A stretch of DNA of 64,000 nt from Rarobacter faecitabidus. GTDB lineage: Bacteria; Actinomycetota; Actinomycetes; Actinomycetales; Cellulomonadaceae. Positions 8,011-17,699 of the stretch are shown piece after piece. Made by a program: the position numbers and the translations under genes. Below the pieces are notes generated by a model, which saw nothing but the letters and a program-made list of their open reading frames with translations, was not told where the DNA came from and made no database searches. The stretch lies in contig NZ_VFOS01000003.1 in assembly GCF_006716265.1 (NCBI RefSeq), positions 124,001 to 188,000 on the forward strand, written 5' to 3'. Every line of letters starts with the position of its first letter. Within the stretch, counting starts at the first letter, position 1.

Positions 8011-11000
8011 TTAGCGAGCCCGCCCGACGCCCGGCGGCGCACCGGTCCAGGCCCGTTCGCCGCCCGCGACCAGCCGCAGGAAATCGCTAAGTTCACTGAG
8101 ACCTGCGGGCGAGGCCGGCACGTGATCGAGCAGGTGCGGGGAGTAAAGCAGGAAACTCGACCACTTCGCGCGGGAGATGGCGACGTTCAGCCGATTCCTC
8201 ATCAGCAGGAAGGACATCCCGCGTGGCACATCCTGCGGGGCGGACGCGGCCATCGACACGATTGAGATCACCGCCTCACGACCCTGGAACCGATCGACCG
8301 TGCCGACTGCCACATCGCCCAATCCGGCGCGGGACAACTCGTCCTCTATCCGCCCGGCCTGCGCGTTGTAGGGGGTGACCACGATGAAGTCGCCGGCCGC
8401 GAGCGGCCGATCTTCGCCCGCGTCGGGCTGTATCCAGCGCTTGCCGAGCAGGCTTTGGACGATTTCCACGACGCGACGCGCCTCCTCTATCGATTCGGTG
8501 GCACGACCCGAATGGGCGACCTCGACGGCGTGCAGGCCGGGGGCGATCAGCGCATCTTCACCCTGCGGATCGCCGGGACCCTCGTCACCGGCCAGGCTGC
8601 GCTCGGTGACGGCATCGGCCGATTCCAACCGGCCGCCATAGTAGAGCCGGGAAACCTCGCGGGTGAGTTCCGGTGACATGCGCCAACTGCGCTCCAGGAA
8701 GTAGCCGAACTCGTCCGGGAGCACGTCACGTCCGGCGCACAGATGCCCCAGCGCGGAGATACCGACGGGCATGGGGTGGCTGCCCTGTGTCACCTGCGGC
8801 AGTTGCTGCGGGTCCCCGAGCAGCAGCAGATTGCGCGCGGAGGCGGCCGCTGCGATGGTGGCGGGCAGCGCGAACTGCCCGGCCTCATCGATCACGAGCA
8901 GGTCGAGAGCTCGGCGCCCGACACGGTTCTCGTTGGCGAAGTCCCAGGCGGTTCCGCCGAGGACGAGCCCTCCGAGCCCCCTGACGAACCCGCCTACCTT
9001 GTCGACGTCCAGCCACGTCCAGGTGGCCTCGCCCACCGACTTCCGTCCCCGCTTCTTGGCAACCCGCTCTGGCGGGACACCGGCCGCGACGACCCCGCGC
9101 AGCAAGTTCTCCACCGCAGCGTGCGACTGGGCTACGACACCCACGCGCCATCCAAGGTGACGCACCAGATTCCCGATCACGCGCGCGCCGACGTACGTCT
9201 TCCCAGTGCCGGGCGGTCCCTGCACGGCGATGTAGGAATCGTCGAGCCGCCCGACACTGGCCGTGATAGCCGATATCAGGTCGGGCGCACCGTGGTCCCC
9301 CACCCGGACCAGCGGCGATAGCTCGATGCCCGGATGAGCGGCGGAGGCATCGTCCACTTCCGCTGTCCTCAGGCGCGGACGAGCCCGCCGCACCAGGTCA
9401 CTCGCCGCGTCGGCGGGCCATGCCGGGATCGCACCGCATACTCGGCTCGCCCACTCAGCGATGGCGCCGGGCATGCGGCCGGTCGGCAAGGGCGGCGGCG
9501 GAGTAAGCGCTACGGGCAGGACGTCGCGCCCGGTCGCGGGATCAGACCGTTCTCGTAGCAGTACTACTCCTCGGTCGATGTCCACCTCGATCACCTCGGA
9601 GCGGCGATGCGAGGGCCGGTAGCCGCTTCGGGTCCGATCGGCGTCCACCGGGTCGTCGAAGTCGTACAGTACCCACGGCTTGTCCCCCACTCGCAGGGTC
9701 GAGCCGGCACCGAACTCTCCGAGCAATCGCAGTAGCCGGTCGCCTCGATGCGCGTCCACACCCCTGCCCGAGCGTTCGAGTATCTCGGACTGCCAGCGGT
9801 CAACGACGAAGACGTCGCGCGTCCCCGCCCACTCGGGAATCGGTGCCTGCAACCGCTCATAGTGGGCCCACCAGTAGCTCTTCGTCTCGCGCGGATAGAA
9901 GTCGACGGCCGCCGCGGCCAGCCCCCAGCCGATCTCGTCGGCCGTCGCCGAATCGTCCATCGGCTCCGCCCCGAATCGCCGCAAATAGCGGGCCACTCCC
10001 GATTCACCGATGTCGAAGCCCGCTGTGGATGGCCCCAGCGGCGCGGTGGTCTGGGCTCCCGGCCGGACGTCCCATTTCGCGCCCAGCTCGATCAGTCGCT
10101 CGCGGAGTCCCGCAACCGCCGACGCGGCACCGAGCCCGAGCGATTCCACCACCGTCCAACTCTCGGCCGCCTCTGACAGCAGGTCGAGGTCTGTTTGGCG
10201 CCGATACTCCCAGAAGGCAGGTAACATCGCGCGGCCGTCCCCCCGGTCCCATTCGACTCCGAGCGCAGGGGCCACAGATTCCAGATCATACGATTCCACC
10301 CCGATGCGCATGGCCCGGCGCACTACCGGATACAGGTCAACAAAGACACCATCGCGCAGCAGACCGTCCAGCTCGACCTCGCACGAGCCGTGCCGCGCCG
10401 CCATCGACAGCAGCGCCCGGCGATCCTGCACCCCGAAGTGGTACACATGCATCAGCGGATCGGCCGACCGCCGCCGGGCGATGATCTCCATGAGCGATTC
10501 GAGCCCTGCACGCTCCTCACGCGCATTCGCGGCCCAGATGGGCTTGGCGTGACCAGCCGGTTCCGCCAGGCCAACCAGGTAGGTCAGCCCCCATGAGGTC
10601 TCATCCTGCTCGCGACCAGGCTCGGCGTGTAGCGGATCGACGGCGACGGAGATGAACAAATCTCGCGGACTTCGTCGGTGTAGGGCAGCGATCGCGGCCG
10701 GCTCCACGACGTCGACCGCCGGCGCCGCCTCCGCGTACGTGCGCAATTGGACGCGCGCCTGCTCCCTGAGCCCGTCGGCCTCCGCATACGAAATTCCCTC
10801 GATCGCGCCCCGGGAGGAGGCCAGCTGAGGGATCGTCTCGATTCCCGCCATCCTGAGCGCCGCGCGCTGCCGCGGCCTGACGCCCGCCACCAGGAACACG
10901 TCGGCCCGCTCTTTAACCTCGCTCGCGCACCATTCGCATTGGCCGCACGCCGTGACCGTCGGATCACCCCACTCGACCGCATCGTCGCTGGTCAAACGCA

Positions 11001-11598
11001 AATCGACGAGGCGCGCCAGCCGCGAGCGCCGCCGACGATAGACGGGTTGCAGGTCGCGCAACCGGTGGACGGACTGGGCTCCCTGACCTAGGACGAGCCG
11101 CGCCTTCGGCGCCACCGGCACGCCCTGCGCGGTGAGCATGTCCGCGTACGCACTCACCTGGAGCAGTGCGGACACCTTGGCGGAGCGCGCCAGTTTGGCA
11201 TCCTGCACCTCGTAGGAGCCATCGGCCTGGCGCACCAGGAAGTCTGGATAACCCACCATGCCGTTCGCTCGCACGGCGGGCTGCGCCACTACGTCGGCAC
11301 CCGCATCGAGCGCTGCCATCGAGTCCGCGATGACGGCGTCGATCTCTGCCGGATCGATCGATCGCGGGCGCGGGATCTCGACCACGTCGAAACCGCGTTG
11401 GCGAAAGTCCGCGAGCACTCGGGCCTCGTGGCTACGCCCCAGCGCCGCCGCGCGCTCCAGTACCTGGTCGGGTTCGCGTTGCGGCCACGCGATCCGGTCC
11501 AGCAGAGCGTCCAGGGATCGCGCCACGCCGAACTCGCACGCCGCGGCGGACACCAGATCGGACGGACTCAGCACGACGTCGCCCTCGATCAGATACAT
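8011..11598 (-). CDS. TM0106-type RecB-like nuclease fused to SF1 DNA/RNA helicase
   Basis: This is a 1195-residue two-part enzyme. The N-terminal part contains a RecB-family nuclease core (GYPDFLVRQADGSYEVQDAK, about residues 115-134) with a cysteine cluster (first Cys near residue 20, then CGQCEWC near 216-222) that may hold an iron-sulfur cluster. An RNase H-like middle segment follows. The C-terminal part is a superfamily 1 helicase of the UPF1/Dna2 type, with Walker A GPPGTGKT near residue 791, VIDEAGQ (Walker B) near 903, GDPQQLPQ, and RLNVAISRAK near the end. Such proteins probably process DNA ends or structured nucleic acid; the exact task is unknown. The gene stands alone. It is common in actinobacterial core genomes, so a defence role should not be assumed. 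Confidence 0.88.
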   Translation of the reverse strand: MYLIEGDVVLSPSDLVSAAACEFGVARSLDALLDRIAWPQREPDQVLERAAALGRSHEARVLADFRQRGFDVVEIPRPRSIDPAEIDAVIADSMAALDAGADVVAQPAVRANGMVGYPDFLVRQADGSYEVQDAKLARSAKVSALLQVSAYADMLTAQGVPVAPKARLVLGQGAQSVHRLRDLQPVYRRRRSRLARLVDLRLTSDDAVEWGDPTVTACGQCEWCASEVKERADVFLVAGVRPRQRAALRMAGIETIPQLASSRGAIEGISYAEADGLREQARVQLRTYAEAAPAVDVVEPAAIAALHRRSPRDLFISVAVDPLHAEPGREQDETSWGLTYLVGLAEPAGHAKPIWAANAREERAGLESLMEIIARRRSADPLMHVYHFGVQDRRALLSMAARHGSCEVELDGLLRDGVFVDLYPVVRRAMRIGVESYDLESVAPALGVEWDRGDGRAMLPAFWEYRRQTDLDLLSEAAESWTVVESLGLGAASAVAGLRERLIELGAKWDVRPGAQTTAPLGPSTAGFDIGESGVARYLRRFGAEPMDDSATADEIGWGLAAAAVDFYPRETKSYWWAHYERLQAPIPEWAGTRDVFVVDRWQSEILERSGRGVDAHRGDRLLRLLGEFGAGSTLRVGDKPWVLYDFDDPVDADRTRSGYRPSHRRSEVIEVDIDRGVVLLRERSDPATGRDVLPVALTPPPPLPTGRMPGAIAEWASRVCGAIPAWPADAASDLVRRARPRLRTAEVDDASAAHPGIELSPLVRVGDHGAPDLISAITASVGRLDDSYIAVQGPPGTGKTYVGARVIGNLVRHLGWRVGVVAQSHAAVENLLRGVVAAGVPPERVAKKRGRKSVGEATWTWLDVDKVGGFVRGLGGLVLGGTAWDFANENRVGRRALDLLVIDEAGQFALPATIAAAASARNLLLLGDPQQLPQVTQGSHPMPVGISALGHLCAGRDVLPDEFGYFLERSWRMSPELTREVSRLYYGGRLESADAVTERSLAGDEGPGDPQGEDALIAPGLHAVEVAHSGRATESIEEARRVVEIVQSLLGKRWIQPDAGEDRPLAAGDFIVVTPYNAQAGRIEDELSRAGLGDVAVGTVDRFQGREAVISIVSMAASAPQDVPRGMSFLLMRNRLNVAISRAKWSSFLLYSPHLLDHVPASPAGLSELSDFLRLVAGGERAWTGAPPGVGRAR

Positions 11599-11691
11599 GC
11601 GCCGAGCCTAATCGGAGAGTCGGACACGATCGTGTCACGCGGACGGTTTCCGCGGGCATCGTGGGTCAACGTGACGCAGCGCTCGCGGCGC

Positions 11692-13392
11692 CTACCCGAG
11701 CAGCGCCATGCGCAGCGTGTCGAGCCCTACCGCTCCCACGCCAAGGGCCTTCATGTGGAATGTCTTCAGGTCGAATGCGTCGCCCTCGCGAGCCCGGGAC
11801 TCGTCCCTGATCTGCTCCCACACGCGCTGACCCACCTTGTAGGACGGAGCCTGACCCGGCCAGCCGAAGTAGCGGTTGACCTCGAACTTGATGAACTCGT
11901 CATTCATGTGGACGTGGCGGCGGAAGAAGTCGAGGGCCCACTCGTGGGTCCACGCTCCGGTACCGTCGAGGTTCGGCTTGCCGGTGTGCACGCCGATGTC
12001 GAGCACCACGCGCGCGGCGCGCATGCGCTGGCCGTCGAGCATTCCGAGCAGATCGGCGGGATCGTCCAGATATCCCAGATCCTGCATCAGCCGCTCGGCA
12101 TAGAGGGCCCATCCCTCCGCGTGACCGGAGGTGCCCGCGAGTAGCCGGCGCCAGGCGTTCAGTTCGGCGCGGTTGTACACCGCTTGCCCGATCTGCAGGT
12201 GGTGGCCCGGAACGCCCTCGTGATACACGGTCGTGAGCTCTCGCCAGGTGGCGAACTCCTCGACGCCCGGCGGTACCGACCACCACATGCGCCCCGGGCG
12301 GGAAAAATCGTCGGTCGGGCCGGTGTAGTAGATTCCGCCGTCATCGGTCTGCGCGATCATGCATTCGATGGTGCGCACGGGTTCGGGGATGTCGAAGTGC
12401 GTGCCGTTTAGATCGTGTACGGCCCGGTCGGCCGTCTTCTGCATCCATTCGCGCAGCGCCTCCTTGCCGTGAAGCTTGCGCGCCGGATCATCGTCCAGGA
12501 ACGCGATGACCTCCTCGAGCGACTTGTCAGGGTCGATGCGACGCGCCACCGACTCCTGCTCGGCGACCATGCGCGAGAGTTCCTCGCGGCCCCATTCGTA
12601 GGTCTCGTCCAGATCGATCGCAGTGCCGAGGAATCGCCGTGACGCGATCGCGTACAGGTCGCGGCCGATCGCGTCCTCATGCGTGGCGCGCGGGGCCAGT
12701 TCCGTGCGCAGGAAGGCAGTGAACTGATCGTACGCAGCGGCTGCCTGGGCCGCGCTGTCGACGAGATCGGCCTTGAGCGATGGCGGCAGACCGGCGGCAG
12801 CGGTTTTGTCGTCACCGACGAGCTGCGCGAAGAGCCCTTCCGCGCCGCCGTAGGTCTGGACGAGTTCTGCGACGACCTCGACCTGCCGAATTGCGGGGGT
12901 GATGCCCTGCCGAATTCCCGCAAGCAACGTCTCGCGGTAGCTGGCGATGGCCGCGGGAACGTTTGCGAGCCGTCGGGCGATGACCGACCAGTCATCCTCC
13001 GTCGCGGTGGGCATCAGGTCGTAGACCTGTCGGATGTCCTGGGGCGGCGAGGCGAGGACATTGAGATCGCGCAGGTGGAAACCTGCCTCGAACGACTCGA
13101 TCTCCAGGCGTAACTGATCGGCGAGGTCGAACTTCGTGACCTCGTCCACCGCATCCGTCACGGTGGCCGCGCTCAACCTGCCCAGCAGCGAGCGCGCGGC
13201 GTCGATCACGGCCTCGGTGCCCTCCGGGCCGAAGTCCGAGTGCGCATCCCCGCGGGGCTCCCTACCGACGTATGTACCCAGTTCAGGGCGCAGATCGACG
13301 AGGGTGTCGAGCCACGCCTCGGCGATCCGATCGATCTCGGTGGCAGGCCGCTGGTACGCCTCGTTTGGAGGCGTTGATGAGGTATCTGTCAT
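11692..13392 (-). CDS. DUF885 family metallopeptidase-like protein
   Basis: This 566-residue cytoplasmic protein belongs to the DUF885 family (zinc-peptidase fold). The metal-binding helix reads YHEGVPGHHLQIG near residues 387-400 and is typical of this family in place of a plain HEXXH. A distal conserved block GWALYAERLM lies about 40 residues later. Members are thought to be carboxypeptidase-like. The substrate is unknown. The gene lies 93 nt upstream of, and on the same strand as, the nuclease-helicase gene. No signal peptide is seen. Confidence 0.88.
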   Translation of the reverse strand: MTDTSSTPPNEAYQRPATEIDRIAEAWLDTLVDLRPELGTYVGREPRGDAHSDFGPEGTEAVIDAARSLLGRLSAATVTDAVDEVTKFDLADQLRLEIESFEAGFHLRDLNVLASPPQDIRQVYDLMPTATEDDWSVIARRLANVPAAIASYRETLLAGIRQGITPAIRQVEVVAELVQTYGGAEGLFAQLVGDDKTAAAGLPPSLKADLVDSAAQAAAAYDQFTAFLRTELAPRATHEDAIGRDLYAIASRRFLGTAIDLDETYEWGREELSRMVAEQESVARRIDPDKSLEEVIAFLDDDPARKLHGKEALREWMQKTADRAVHDLNGTHFDIPEPVRTIECMIAQTDDGGIYYTGPTDDFSRPGRMWWSVPPGVEEFATWRELTTVYHEGVPGHHLQIGQAVYNRAELNAWRRLLAGTSGHAEGWALYAERLMQDLGYLDDPADLLGMLDGQRMRAARVVLDIGVHTGKPNLDGTGAWTHEWALDFFRRHVHMNDEFIKFEVNRYFGWPGQAPSYKVGQRVWEQIRDESRAREGDAFDLKTFHMKALGVGAVGLDTLRMALLG

Positions 13393-13618
13393 GCGCTCAG
13401 CCTAGACCCGCTACGCCCTTGAATTCAGGCCTTGAACGAGTGAATTCGTTCCGGTTGCGCGGATCGCCATCTCGTGGAAGATATATAAGGTCCCAGGGTC
13501 GCTCAAACTCGATGCCGAGTCCAGGCGATCACGGGCGGGCTGCTAGGGGCAAAGCCGCCGATGCATAACCAGACCGACGCCAATGACGGCGCCGGACCAC
13601 CTAAAGGAGCATGACGCC

Positions 13619-16600
13619 GTGAGCGCTTCCACACCCTTGCGCGCCTATACCGCTGGCGCGTTCGCCCGCGGGGGCGTTCCCCGAACCACGTCACCTCGTG
13701 GTCGAGCAACCCGTCTCGTCGCCGGGACCACTGCCGCCATCCTGTCGGCGGGCGGACTTTGCGTGGGTGCGGCGGCGACCGCCATCGCCGCGACTGATCC
13801 GTTCAATCCGAACTTCGGACCGAACGTGACCGTCTTCGAGCCCGCGGGCACCGACCCGACGAAGATCCAGGCGATCAACACCGCGTTGCGGGCCGCAAAG
13901 GACGCCGGAACCCACTGGAGCACGCAGCGCAAGGCCTTCTTCTTTAAGCCGGGCTCCTACGGCGATGCGGCGTACGCGGGAACGGTCGATGCCCCGACCA
14001 AGATCATCAACTCCGAGGTCGGCTACTACACGCAGGTGGCCGGCCTGGGGATCTCACCCAGCCTCGTGACCATCAACGGCGCGCTGTCGGCCAACGGCGA
14101 GCAACTCGACACCCTGGAGGTGGCTAACCCCTACTACCCAGGCAACGCCGAGTTCCCGAACCCGAGTTACACCTGCAACTACTACCCCTGGGTGAGCGGC
14201 TGCCAGGACATCGGAGCGCTCAACAACTTCTGGCGCTCGTTGTCCAACCTGACCATCGCACCCAAGCAGTTCCCCTACGGCGCCGACGCCGCGCGCTTAC
14301 ACCCGGAGGGAACTGCGAACGCCGGCCAACTTCGCTGGGGAGTGTCGCAGGCCGCCCCGATCCGCCGCGTCCACGTCAAGGGCGATCTGACGCTCTTCCC
14401 TCAGTGGGGTGGCTTCGCGTCGGGCGGCTTCGCGTCTGAGATTAAGGTAGACGGTCAGGTCGCAACCGGCTCACAGCAACAGTTCTTCACCCGCAACTCC
14501 CAGTTGCAGGCCAATGGCGGCTCATTCACGGACAACGGCGTATGGAACACCGTGTTCTCCGGGGTTACCGGGGCGCCAACCTCCACTTTCCCCGAAAGCT
14601 CCGAGCTGAACTCGGGCAGCGATCTCGCTGCGCAGAAGAAGTGGACGACCATCAACCAGACGCCGATCAGTCGCGATGCGCCATTCCTCACCTGGAACGC
14701 AACCGACGGCTATGGCGTGTACGTGCCTTCGGCCCAGACGAACTCGTCCGGAATCTCGTGGACGGCCACCACGGCCGGACCGGGAACCCGCTTGTCCCTC
14801 GAGGACTTCTACATCGCCCATCCCGGCGACTCCGCCGCGACGATCAACGCCGCGCTCGAAAGCGGGCTGCACCTGCTGCTCACCCCCGGTCACTACGCGC
14901 TCAATGAGCCGATCGTGGTCCGCAACGCGGGCACCGTGGTGCTCGGCCTTGGGCTAGCGACGCTCGAGCCGACCGACGGGAACAGCGTCATCAAGGTCGC
15001 CGATGTGTCGAGCGTGAAGATCTCTGGGTTGCTGATCGACGCGGGTAGCCTCCTGACCGACAATCTGGTCAAGATCGGCCCGATCGATGGGCACAGCGCG
15101 GATGCGGGTAACGCGATCGACCCGACCACGCTTTCGGACGTCTTCATCCGCGTGGGCGGCATCAACCGAGTCCGGACGGACACCGGCATCGAGGTCAATT
15201 CGAGCAACGTCATCCTCGATGACATCTGGGTGTGGCGCGCCGATCACGGCGTCGATGCCGATGTCTCAGTCGGCTATGACTGGGCGGACAACTATGCGCC
15301 GAACGGCGTGCGCATCAACGGCGACAACGTCACCGCGCTCGGCCTGTTCGCCGAGCACTTCCAGCGCAACCAGGTCGAGTGGAACGGTGAGAACGGCCGA
15401 ACCATCTTCTTCCAGGCAGAGTTCCCCTATGAGGTCGAGCAGCAGAACCAGTTCGTGGACGGCAACCGCAACGGCTTCGCGGCGTATCGCGTGGCTCCTG
15501 GCGTGACCAAGCACCGCATCGATGGCGCGGGAGCGTACTCGTACTTCCGCAAGCTGTCCGCCTCGCCCGCTCCACGCGCGTTCACCGGGTTCAGCGTTCC
15601 TCGCGCGCAGAATGTGCTCGTCAACCACTCGGTGACCAGGTTCCTCAACGGCATCGGCGGCGTCGACCACGTCGTCAACAACGTCGGCAAGTCGGCGTAT
15701 GCGACTCCCAACAACGACTTCGCGAAGACGAGTTGGTTGCGCACCTACGACGTCAATACGTCGACCGATACTCAGGCGCCGACGGTCTCGCTCAGCGCGA
15801 ACCCGTCATCGCCGAACTTCGGCAGCACGTACACCGTTCCGGTCGAACTCACCGTCACAGCGCAGGACAACGTCACGACGGCGGCGAACATCACGATCGA
15901 GTACCGAGTCGACGATCGAATCTGGAAGCGCGTCCCGGTGAACGCCGCGGGTGTCGGCACCGTCTACCCGCCGAACGGTTCCCACACCGTGTACTTCCGC
16001 GCCACCGACGAGGCAGGAAACACCTCCGCGTTGCAGTCCTGGACGGGCACGGTCGACGCCGACAACAATCCTGGTGACCTCACCGACCCGGAGCCTGGAA
16101 CGGATCCGGACATCGGCGGGCCGCTCTACCCCGTCGACCCGGATCCGAGCAACCCCAATGCGTCTCGTGACCGCATCGCGCCGACTGTCGGCATCTCGGC
16201 GAGCCCGAGCCTGCCGAACGGCACAGGCGGCACGTACAACACCGCGGTCTCCCTCACCATCACCGCAACGGACAACCGGACGGTGAACCCGGCTCGTGAG
16301 TACCGCATCAACGGTGGCTCGTGGACGTCCTACACGTCGCCGGTCTCTCTCTCCGCCTCGGGCACATTCTCCGTCGAGGCTCGCGCGACCGACGAAGCGG
16401 GGAACATTTCGGAGGTGCGCTCGTGGAACGGCGTGCTCGCACTGCCCGGCGGACCGGACACGACCAAGCCGACGGTGGCGATCTCGTCCAACCCAGCGGC
16501 GCCGGGAGCCTCGGGCAAGTACACGTCGGCGGTCACCGTCACCGCAACGGCTCACGACGACAGCGGAGTACTGCCGACCATCCAGTACCGCATCAATAAC

Positions 16601-17392
16601 GGCACGTGGTCGACGTACTTCCAGCCGATCGTGTTCACTTCCAACGGGACCTACCGGGTAGATGTGAAGGCGACCGACGGTGCTGGCAACGTCTCCGACG
16701 TCAAGACGTGGACCGGCACGATCCTGCTGTCCTCCAGCGTCATTCCGACACCACCGTGGAACCCGGGCTCCAACCCGCCTGGGACCATCACCGTGGGCCC
16801 GCGCCTGACCGCGAAGATCATCACGTCGCCGGCGAAGCCCGCGAAGAAGCGCAAGTGGTTCAAGAAGGCCGTGACGGTGCGCGTTACCGGTACCGCGCCA
16901 GCGGGAGTCAAGGCCGTCGCGCAGATCAAGGTCGGCGCCGGTGCCTGGAAGCTCTATACGGGCCCCGTAAAGGTCTCCAAGACGGGCAAGACGGAGATTC
17001 AGGCGCGTGTCATCACGCAGACCTCGCAGTCGCCGTATGCGTCGCGGCTGCTACTGATCGACCGCGTCAAGCCGAAGAAGATCAAGGTGAGCGTCAAGAT
17101 CAATAAGAAGAAGCGCCTGGCCTACGTCCGGTTCACTGCCACGGACAAGAATTCCAAGGTCCTCAAGTTCCGCTACAAGCTGCCCGGCAAGAAGTGGAAG
17201 ACGATCACCGCGAAGAAGGCGAAGAAGGGCGTCAAGTTCGCCGCCAAGAAGGCGAGCGCGCGCAAGATCCTTCGCACTTTGACCACGAAGAAGATTCAGG
17301 TCGTGGTGTACGACAAGGCCGCCAACAAGTCGAAGAAGGCCAAGATCAAGCTGTCGAAGGCCAACCGCAAGCGCATCAACAAGGTCGTCTGA
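13619..17392 (+). CDS. Secreted beta-helix protein, GH55-like, with Ig-like repeats and lysine-rich tail
   Basis: This exported protein has about 1257 residues and starts at GTG behind AAAGGAG. A long twin-positive N-region and hydrophobic segment (about 25-55) form a signal peptide. Residues about 60-700 match the right-handed beta-helix family often annotated as adenylyl cyclase or coagulation factor 5/8 protein, which resembles GH55 beta-1,3-glucanases. Typical blocks are NPNFGPNVTVFEP, AFFFKPGSYG, EVGYYTQVAGLG and NGENGRTIFFQAEFPYE (near 589), which may carry the acidic catalytic residue. Three Ig-like/OmpL47-like repeats start near 717, 850 and 946, each with DEAGN or DGAGN. The last 200 residues are packed with lysine. 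The next gene is a paralogue. Enzyme activity is inferred. Confidence 0.85.
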   Translation: MSASTPLRAYTAGAFARGGVPRTTSPRGRATRLVAGTTAAILSAGGLCVGAAATAIAATDPFNPNFGPNVTVFEPAGTDPTKIQAINTALRAAKDAGTHWSTQRKAFFFKPGSYGDAAYAGTVDAPTKIINSEVGYYTQVAGLGISPSLVTINGALSANGEQLDTLEVANPYYPGNAEFPNPSYTCNYYPWVSGCQDIGALNNFWRSLSNLTIAPKQFPYGADAARLHPEGTANAGQLRWGVSQAAPIRRVHVKGDLTLFPQWGGFASGGFASEIKVDGQVATGSQQQFFTRNSQLQANGGSFTDNGVWNTVFSGVTGAPTSTFPESSELNSGSDLAAQKKWTTINQTPISRDAPFLTWNATDGYGVYVPSAQTNSSGISWTATTAGPGTRLSLEDFYIAHPGDSAATINAALESGLHLLLTPGHYALNEPIVVRNAGTVVLGLGLATLEPTDGNSVIKVADVSSVKISGLLIDAGSLLTDNLVKIGPIDGHSADAGNAIDPTTLSDVFIRVGGINRVRTDTGIEVNSSNVILDDIWVWRADHGVDADVSVGYDWADNYAPNGVRINGDNVTALGLFAEHFQRNQVEWNGENGRTIFFQAEFPYEVEQQNQFVDGNRNGFAAYRVAPGVTKHRIDGAGAYSYFRKLSASPAPRAFTGFSVPRAQNVLVNHSVTRFLNGIGGVDHVVNNVGKSAYATPNNDFAKTSWLRTYDVNTSTDTQAPTVSLSANPSSPNFGSTYTVPVELTVTAQDNVTTAANITIEYRVDDRIWKRVPVNAAGVGTVYPPNGSHTVYFRATDEAGNTSALQSWTGTVDADNNPGDLTDPEPGTDPDIGGPLYPVDPDPSNPNASRDRIAPTVGISASPSLPNGTGGTYNTAVSLTITATDNRTVNPAREYRINGGSWTSYTSPVSLSASGTFSVEARATDEAGNISEVRSWNGVLALPGGPDTTKPTVAISSNPAAPGASGKYTSAVTVTATAHDDSGVLPTIQYRINNGTWSTYFQPIVFTSNGTYRVDVKATDGAGNVSDVKTWTGTILLSSSVIPTPPWNPGSNPPGTITVGPRLTAKIITSPAKPAKKRKWFKKAVTVRVTGTAPAGVKAVAQIKVGAGAWKLYTGPVKVSKTGKTEIQARVITQTSQSPYASRLLLIDRVKPKKIKVSVKINKKKRLAYVRFTATDKNSKVLKFRYKLPGKKWKTITAKKAKKGVKFAAKKASARKILRTLTTKKIQVVVYDKAANKSKKAKIKLSKANRKRINKVV

Positions 17393-17408
17393 CCTGTCGG
17401 CATGCGGG

Positions 17409-17450
17409 CGAGGGGGTGGTTCCGGGCTGAAAGCCGGTGCCACCCCCTCG
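17409..17450 (+). terminator. Terminator after the first GH55-like gene
   Basis: An 11-bp GC-rich outer stem CGAGGGGGTGG/CCACCCCCTCG encloses a second stem CCGGGCT/AGCCGG around GAA. The remaining sequence up to the next start (17451-17699) holds the promoter region of the second paralogue and no other gene. Confidence 0.8.
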
Positions 17451-17699
17451 GTTCGTCAGCGCCGCTAGGGGGCCATTTTGCGGACGAGTTTCCCCACGCA
17501 TCAGTCCATGGACGCGTCACCCAACCATTCGTTCATTATTTAAAGGCAAAGTGACCTCGCAGCGTTGAGCACTTAGTGGTAGCGTGTTTCACGAGCGCGA
17601 AGTCGCCGCACCGAAGCGGCTCAGCAGCGCAGGCAACGCTAGGTGTTCACATCTCTTGCTGCCGCGACCACAAAATATCAGTTCAAAGGAGAACGCCTC

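Noticed and set aside
8011-11598. Nuclease-helicase fusion as a defence system
   Set aside because: Stand-alone TM0106-type proteins are widespread core genes, and no defence partner lies next to it.
13500-13615. Possible c-di-GMP (GEMM) or other riboswitch before the first GH55-like gene, from the words GGGGCAAAGCC and ATAACC
   Set aside because: Only short words match; the paired stems and the second conserved half of the aptamer could not be found, and the paralogue's leader lacks them.
15806-16555. Minus-strand frame of 249 codons inside the first GH55-like gene
   Set aside because: Arg/Val-rich shadow of Ig-like repeats on the plus strand, without an SD or recognisable motif.
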